DNA of 27,306 nucleotides from Zhenpiania hominis (GTDB lineage Bacteria > Bacillota > Clostridia > Peptostreptococcales > Anaerovoracaceae), in the NCBI RefSeq assembly GCF_014333425.1, contig NZ_JACRYT010000030.1:1-27306 (forward strand), in the 5' to 3' direction. Position numbers and translations under genes: made by a program. Below are positions 23,551-27,306 of the stretch, piece after piece; position 1 is the stretch's first letter, and each line of letters starts with the position of its first letter. The notes below the pieces were generated by a model. That model was not told the origin of the DNA and searched no databases. It worked only from the letters and a program-made list of their open reading frames with translations.

Positions 23551-23566
23551 TCACCTTCGGCTCCAT

Positions 23567-24430
23567 CTATTCTTTCCATGTCTCCGGAGTCAGGCCGAAT
23601 ATTTGGATTAATTCCAACTTTGAAGATCGGGCCAGATCAAGAACCGTAACCAGATGACCTCCGTCTGAATCCAGATCATAACCAAAATGATAAAAAGCAT
23701 ACCAAATTAGATACGCGCACTGTGCGGAACGCAGCTTTTCCTCCGCTCCGCTCCTTTTCCCAAACACGCCGCTTGTTAGGCTGTATGGAATATGAACCAG
23801 ATTCTGCTCCGCATATTCCGCAATCGCCTTCCGCTCTCTTTCGGGAACCCCTTTCAGCCTTAGAACCAAAAAATTAGAATAAGTCTGCCAGTGTGCCAAG
23901 TCTTTGATTGCCGAATCCTCTCCCGGCATAACCGCTTCCAACGTAAGCTTTTTTTCCGCATCGATTACCAGTCCGGCATGCCCGTGACGCCACCCGAGGC
24001 TATGAGAGGAAAAAGATAGGATAATATCTCCATCTTCCAATGGAGCCAAAGGTACCGATTTCCAATGCTTACGCCTGAGCCGATCTTCTTTTGTAAAAAG
24101 ACTGGTACTGCAGCATTCGGATTCCCATTCACCTAAATATGCTTCCTGGAAGCGAAGAAATTCCTTGATCTGATAAGTCTTTTTTTCACGGATCGCGTCC
24201 ACCGCTTCTTTTGTCAGTCCTGTCTGTTCAAAAAGTAATTGGTAATCCGTGTCCTCCAGCTTCTGCTGCGCAGCCACTTTCTGGATATCTTTCCTTTGAC
24301 AATCGGCCCTTTTACCAGCTCCTTCCACATGAACCAATGGCTGAAAAAAAACAAAAAAAGCAAGAAAGAAAAAAGCAATCGCTATTATAAGCCGCTTCCA
24401 TCTTCTTTTTCTGCCGCTCAACTCCTTCAA
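23567..24430 (-). CDS. Membrane-anchored permuted papain-fold (YiiX/NlpC-like) protein
   Basis: The 287-residue protein begins with a positively charged tip and one membrane segment (residues about 13-31), with the rest outside. The C-terminal half resembles circularly permuted NlpC/P60 (YiiX-like) proteins: LEDGDIILSFSS, then WRHGHAGLVID with the likely catalytic His, LEAVMPGE, and QCAYLIWYAFYHFG with the likely Cys nucleophile, followed by DLDSDGGHLVTVLDLARSS. Such proteins may be amidases or lipid-modifying enzymes. The open frame extends to a GTG at 24481, but AGGAGGTG lies just before a TTG at 24430, giving a normal signal-anchor start, so I use TTG 24430. No obvious terminator follows. 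It is divergent from the GDPD gene. Confidence 0.78.
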   Translation of the reverse strand: MKELSGRKRRWKRLIIAIAFFFLAFFVFFQPLVHVEGAGKRADCQRKDIQKVAAQQKLEDTDYQLLFEQTGLTKEAVDAIREKKTYQIKEFLRFQEAYLGEWESECCSTSLFTKEDRLRRKHWKSVPLAPLEDGDIILSFSSHSLGWRHGHAGLVIDAEKKLTLEAVMPGEDSAIKDLAHWQTYSNFLVLRLKGVPERERKAIAEYAEQNLVHIPYSLTSGVFGKRSGAEEKLRSAQCAYLIWYAFYHFGYDLDSDGGHLVTVLDLARSSKLELIQIFGLTPETWKE

Positions 24431-24483
24431 AGCAGCACCTCCTGCTAGAAAGTATGCACCGATTGTCATCTCATCATACACCC

Positions 24484-24512
24484 TTGAATTTCCCCTCCTG
24501 AAAGCCTATAAT
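24484..24512 (+). promoter_or_regulatory. Promoter of the membrane GDPD gene
   Basis: TTGAAT (24484-24489) and a perfect TATAAT (24507-24512) are 17 bases apart, giving a leader of about 20 bases. Confidence 0.75.
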
Positions 24513-24539
24513 GGAAAGAAAAGACCTGGGGTATGTGAT

Positions 24540-26399
24540 ATGAAACAATTAAAATCACCTGTGTTGACCATGATCGGAACAGCGCTTCTTTCCTTTATCC
24601 GGATTCTTCCGCCGCTGCTGTTCTTTGAAATTATCTATAAACTTCTTTGCACGCTGATCTTCAGCCCCCTTTTATCTGCAATCATGCAGGGCGCGCTCAG
24701 CCTCAGCGGCTATGAAGTTGCCTTTAATAATGAAATCGCTGGATTTTACACAACTATACCTGGAATTATCTCTGCAATCGTCATATGCGTCCTGGCAGGT
24801 TTCCTGGCTTATTTTGAATATGCGGTTCTGATATTGATGATTTATTATCGTTATACTGGCAACCCGGTTTCTCTTGCCGATTCCATGAAAATGGCTCTAA
24901 CGACCTTCAAAAGCCTGGCAAGCCCTGGCTTTATTGGTTTTCTCTTTTATTCGTTGGGGCTGCTTCCTTTGATTAACCTGGGCTTCGCCCCATCTATCCG
25001 CCCGGAAGGAGAAATTCCAAACTTTATCAGCGGTGAGCTGTATAAATCCTTTTTTGGCAGTGTTCTAATGGTTGTATTTTATGTAATTATGTACCTCCTA
25101 TTCTTCTGCGCGATCTTTGTCCTGCCTTCTATGGTTCTCCGGCGGCGAAAATTTGGCAACGCTTTCCGCTTCAGTTTGTCGCTGCTGCTTTCCATGAAGC
25201 TAAAGAATGCGATTGCCATAATTGTTTTATTCCTTCTCTGGTGCGTTCTATTTCTCTATCCCGGCATTGTCCCTACTTATTATGCTGGGATTTCAGACGC
25301 CAGCCTTGCGGAAATTTTGGGAAACTTTTTCTTCTCTTGGAAAAGCCTCCTTCAGTTCCTGCTGACAGAAGGACTGCAAATCTGTCTCACAATCCTGTTA
25401 TTTACTTTTCTTGTCGCATTATATGGAATCTGTGGAGGAAGAGTCAGTCTGAACGAACAAGCCATGCCTACTATTGAGCGAAGGCTTAAAAAAACACAGG
25501 GATTCGCCTTTAAAATCTACAACGGATTTCGGTTCTTAGGGCAAAAAATTGCCTCCTGGGTTCAAAGAAGAGCCTTCTATCAGAAGCATAAACGTCCTAT
25601 ATGGGCTATATCCGGAATCCTTCTGTTCCTTGTAGTTTTTGGAATCCTACATTATCAGCCTAACACTTACGATCATGTCGTAGTCGGACACCGCGGCAGT
25701 GCATATGGAGTGGAAAACACTCTGGAAGCGGTACAAGGCGCCATAGACGCGAAAGCAGACTATGCGGAAATCGATATTCTCCTGTCAAAAGATGGGGTCC
25801 CTGTGGTTATTCATGATGAAAATCTGAAGCGACTATCTGGCGAAAACGTCAATGTTTACGATTTAACTGCCGCGCAGCTTTCAAAAATCTCACTTTCACA
25901 AAATGATATGACGGGGAAGATCTCGACTCTGAATGAAGTCATCGATTATTCCCGCGGTAAAATCGATTTATTGATTGAACTAAAGCTACATGGTCATGAA
26001 AAGAAGAGCCTGGTTGACGAGGTTGTCAAAGTTGTAGAACAAAATCACTTTCAAAGAAACTGCGAAATCATGTCTTTAGAATACAGCCTCGTTGAGGAAC
26101 TTAAAACAAACTATCCGGAATATACAGTTGGCTACTGTGTATATGGCAATTTAGGGCAGGCACGACTGAACTCTCTCCGGCAATTAAATGTAGATTTTCT
26201 GATTATTGAAGAAAGCATGGCCTCTAACAGCTTTATCGCCCAATGTAATCAAGCATGGCTGCCAGTTTATATCTGGACCGTTAATCAGCAGCAAACTATG
26301 GAATCCTGTCTAAAGATGGGCGCTTCTGGCATCATTACAGACAAACCGAAAGATGCACGCAAAGTTGTAAACGCATTCATTCGAGAATCTATGCAGTAA
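24540..26399 (+). CDS. Membrane glycerophosphodiester phosphodiesterase
   Basis: The 619-residue protein has an N-terminal membrane domain (residues 10-300) of about seven or eight segments, of the type found in membrane GDPDs. A further membrane segment (353-371) and a C-terminal GDPD TIM-barrel (379-615) follow. Catalytic and metal residues are visible: His384 and Arg385 in VGHRGSAYGVENT, Glu392, Glu410 and Asp412 in AEIDILLSKDGV, His425 in VIHDENL, and LIELKLHG. The barrel ends with IWTVNQQQ and GASGIITDKPKDA. The enzyme should split glycerophosphodiesters, from lipids or teichoic acids, into glycerol 3-phosphate and an alcohol, probably at the membrane. The ribosome binding site is weak (CTGGGG). 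It is a single gene ending at 26426-26465. Confidence 0.94.
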   Translation: MKQLKSPVLTMIGTALLSFIRILPPLLFFEIIYKLLCTLIFSPLLSAIMQGALSLSGYEVAFNNEIAGFYTTIPGIISAIVICVLAGFLAYFEYAVLILMIYYRYTGNPVSLADSMKMALTTFKSLASPGFIGFLFYSLGLLPLINLGFAPSIRPEGEIPNFISGELYKSFFGSVLMVVFYVIMYLLFFCAIFVLPSMVLRRRKFGNAFRFSLSLLLSMKLKNAIAIIVLFLLWCVLFLYPGIVPTYYAGISDASLAEILGNFFFSWKSLLQFLLTEGLQICLTILLFTFLVALYGICGGRVSLNEQAMPTIERRLKKTQGFAFKIYNGFRFLGQKIASWVQRRAFYQKHKRPIWAISGILLFLVVFGILHYQPNTYDHVVVGHRGSAYGVENTLEAVQGAIDAKADYAEIDILLSKDGVPVVIHDENLKRLSGENVNVYDLTAAQLSKISLSQNDMTGKISTLNEVIDYSRGKIDLLIELKLHGHEKKSLVDEVVKVVEQNHFQRNCEIMSLEYSLVEELKTNYPEYTVGYCVYGNLGQARLNSLRQLNVDFLIIEESMASNSFIAQCNQAWLPVYIWTVNQQQTMESCLKMGASGIITDKPKDARKVVNAFIRESMQ

Positions 26400-26425
26400 A
26401 GTTCTTTTTTCGTATACACATAGAT

Positions 26426-26465
26426 AAAGAAAAAGACCGCTGAAAACTCAACGGTCTTTTTCTTT
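26426..26465. terminator. Bidirectional terminator between the GDPD gene and tRNA-Leu
   Basis: AAAGAAAAAGACCG and its exact complement form a 14-bp stem. It ends the plus-strand GDPD gene and, directly after the encoded CCA, the minus-strand tRNA-Leu. Confidence 0.92.
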
Positions 26466-26547
26466 GGTGCGCGTAGAGGGACTTGAACCCCCACGGTCGC
26501 CCACTAGATCCTAAATCTAGCGTGTCTGCCAATTCCACCATACGCGC
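26465..26547 (-). tRNA. tRNA-Leu (anticodon TAG)
   Basis: The acceptor stem is GCGCGTA/TACGCGC with discriminator A and encoded CCA. The anticodon loop TTTAGGA sits on a CTAGA/TCTAG stem and gives TAG, which reads CUN leucine codons. A long variable arm (class II) and GGTTCAAGTCC T-loop region are present. The last base of the CCA overlaps the terminator stem. The promoter lies at 26608-26636. Confidence 0.95.
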
Positions 26548-26607
26548 ATATTATTCAAATCTTAATATCTTGCAAGGGAGTTCATGATATGAACACACCA
26601 CTGTTAA

Positions 26608-26636
26608 ATTATACTATACCTGCATTTAAAAAGCAA
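26608..26636 (-). promoter_or_regulatory. Promoter of tRNA-Leu
   Basis: On the minus strand TTGCTT (26631-26636) and TATAAT (26608-26613) are 17 bases apart, about 60 bases before the tRNA. Confidence 0.7.
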
Positions 26637-26697
26637 GATATGAACCTGTACAATTTCTCCCCCTGTTTACACATATAGACCAGCCATCCATGTGCCT

Positions 26698-26732
26698 CTC
26701 AAAAATAAAACACCTGACTAAAATCAGGTGTT
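26698..26732 (-). terminator. Terminator of the rRNA-tRNA-Glu operon
   Basis: On the minus strand AACACCTGA and TCAGGTGTT form a perfect 9-bp stem with a 6-nt loop, followed by TTATTTTT. It lies four bases after the CCA end of tRNA-Glu. Confidence 0.88.
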
Positions 26733-26736
26733 CCAA

Positions 26737-26811
26737 TGGTGACCCTACCGGGAATCGAACCCGGGTTACCGCCGTGAAAGGGCGGTGTCTTGACCGCTTG
26801 ACCATAGGGCC
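26737..26811 (-). tRNA. tRNA-Glu (anticodon TTC)
   Basis: The acceptor stem GGCCCTA/TAGGGTC (one G-U pair) is followed by A and encoded CCA. The anticodon loop CTTTCAC on a CCGCC/GGCGG stem gives TTC. The T arm GGGTTCGATTCCC is normal. It is seven bases after the 5S gene in the same operon. Confidence 0.96.
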
Positions 26812-26818
26812 AAAAAAA

Positions 26819-26932
26819 CCGGCAACGTCCTACTTTCCCAGGCAGTCTCCCGCCAAGTATCCTCAGCGCTGGGGAGCTTAACTTCTGTGTTCGAGATGGG
26901 TACAGGTGTCTCCTCCCCGCTTTTGTCACCGG
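26819..26932 (-). rRNA. rrf: 5S ribosomal RNA
   Basis: The minus strand starts CCGGTGAC and ends GTTGCCGG, which pair as the 5S outer stem. Conserved inner parts are visible: GAGACACC, TACCCATCTCGAACAC, GAAGTTAAGC and GGGAGACTGCCTGGG. The length is about 114 bases. It lies between 23S and tRNA-Glu. Confidence 0.95.
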
Positions 26933-26939
26933 ATTTACG

Positions 26940-27106
26940 AATCCTAGCCCTGTTTTCCTGGAAAACAGCGGCAGGTTCTATGCCAGGATTGCAGTGGCTT
27001 TGCCACGTGGCAATCTACGGCTCGTGACCTAATCCTGTTTGTGTAGCAAACAGCTGGTAGGTCCTACGTCAGGATTGCAGCAGCTCCGCTGCGTGGCAAT
27101 CTACGA
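26940..27106 (-). repeat. Two tandem hairpin-rich units in the 23S-5S spacer
   Basis: Two related units occur at about 26940-27019 and 27031-27106 (plus-strand numbering). Each starts AATCCT, has CTGTTT/AAACAG-type and short inner hairpins, then AGGATTGCAG, a GC hairpin and GTGGCAATCTACG. The GC hairpin is GTGGC/GCCAC in the first unit and GCAGC/GCTGC in the second, so both sides changed together. Structure, more than sequence, seems to be kept. Confidence 0.7.
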
Positions 27107-27194
27107 CGTCTTCCTTCTGTCTACTTCAAACAGTTCAGTCTCTTTCCCTTCATACCCTCAAAACTGAATAAGAAACTTCTTCCTTCCAAACCAT
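27107..27194 (-). other. Rest of the 23S-5S spacer
   Basis: This part contains TTCAGTTTTGAGGG (minus strand), a common type of sequence just after Bacillota 23S genes and likely part of the 23S processing stem. No tRNA lies between 23S and 5S. Confidence 0.5.
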
Positions 27195-27306
27195 TGGTCA
27201 AGCGTTCGACCGATTAGTATCAGTCAGCTTCACACATTACTGCGCTTCCACCTCTGACCTATCTACGTGGTAGTCTTCCACGGGTCTTACCTCTAAAGGC
27301 GGAGAT
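27195..27306 (-). rRNA. rrl: 23S ribosomal RNA, 3' end (partial)
   Basis: The minus strand reads the conserved 3' end of 23S, including AGGTGGAAGCGCAGTAATG, GTGAAGCTGACTGATACTAA and GGTCGAACGCTTGACC. The gene runs out of the window on the right. The exact 3' end is estimated by comparison with the usual end of Bacillota 23S. Confidence 0.93.

Noticed and set aside
26940..27106. CRISPR-like repeats in the rRNA spacer
   Set aside because: There are only two units, with internal hairpins and varying stems, and no spacers of constant length.

Overview
The window looks like a chromosomal segment of an endospore-forming, low-to-mid GC Bacillota of the class Clostridia, probably Eubacteriales. This rests on spoIIM and spoVS, sigma-A-like promoters with 17-bp spacers, strong AGGAGG ribosome binding sites, the rplS-rbgA-rnhB cluster, a ZTP riboswitch in front of formate-tetrahydrofolate ligase, and CCA-encoding tRNA genes. 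I cannot name the genus. Most genes are ordinary housekeeping genes in short operons. The left 1.6 kb, with gene remnants, is the only stretch that looks like accessory DNA.

Layout. 1-1595: possible gene tails, a small XRE regulator, and a decayed Rpn/PD-(D/E)XK nuclease locus with a second copy of its 3' end. 1596-3443 (minus): fhs with its ZTP riboswitch and promoter. 3561-4156 (minus): a Uma2-type nuclease-fold gene. 4396-5478 (plus): a membrane-anchored SGNH-like protein. 5550-7712 (minus): rplS, rbgA, rnhB. 7733-8632 (minus): a secreted Fn3 plus NlpC/P60 hydrolase. 8961-9917 (minus): a XerD-like recombinase. 10019-10645 (plus): spoIIM. 10614-12842 (minus): proB, proC, nudF. 12917-13177 (minus): spoVS. 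13354-13483 (plus): a candidate small RNA with its own promoter and terminator. 13508-16795 (plus): a YprB-like exonuclease, proA and a DUF368 transporter. 16810-23550 (minus): a six-gene fructose operon (deoR-type fruR, fruK, fruA, ptsH, ptsI, gap) behind a tandem decamer operator. 23567-24430 (minus): a membrane-anchored permuted papain-fold protein. 24484-26465 (plus): a membrane glycerophosphodiester phosphodiesterase. 26465-27306 (minus): tRNA-Leu, then the end of an rRNA operon read as 23S-5S-tRNA-Glu-terminator.

How the genes work together. The fru operon encodes the whole route for fructose entry: EI and HPr pass phosphate to FruA, FruK makes fructose-1,6-bisphosphate, and gap feeds the triose phosphates onward. 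ProB, ProA and ProC make proline, but proA is separated from proBC by spoVS and the small RNA. Several products serve the cell envelope: NlpC/P60, DUF368, GDPD, the SGNH protein and the permuted papain-fold protein.

The most interesting items are the candidate sRNA, whose CCCCT motif is exposed three times (13389-13483); the tandem hairpin units in the 23S-5S spacer, with compensatory changes; the 10-bp-period operator array of the fru operon; and a XerD-like protein lacking two of the six usual catalytic residues. All functional calls come from reading the sequence and motifs; no database search was run.
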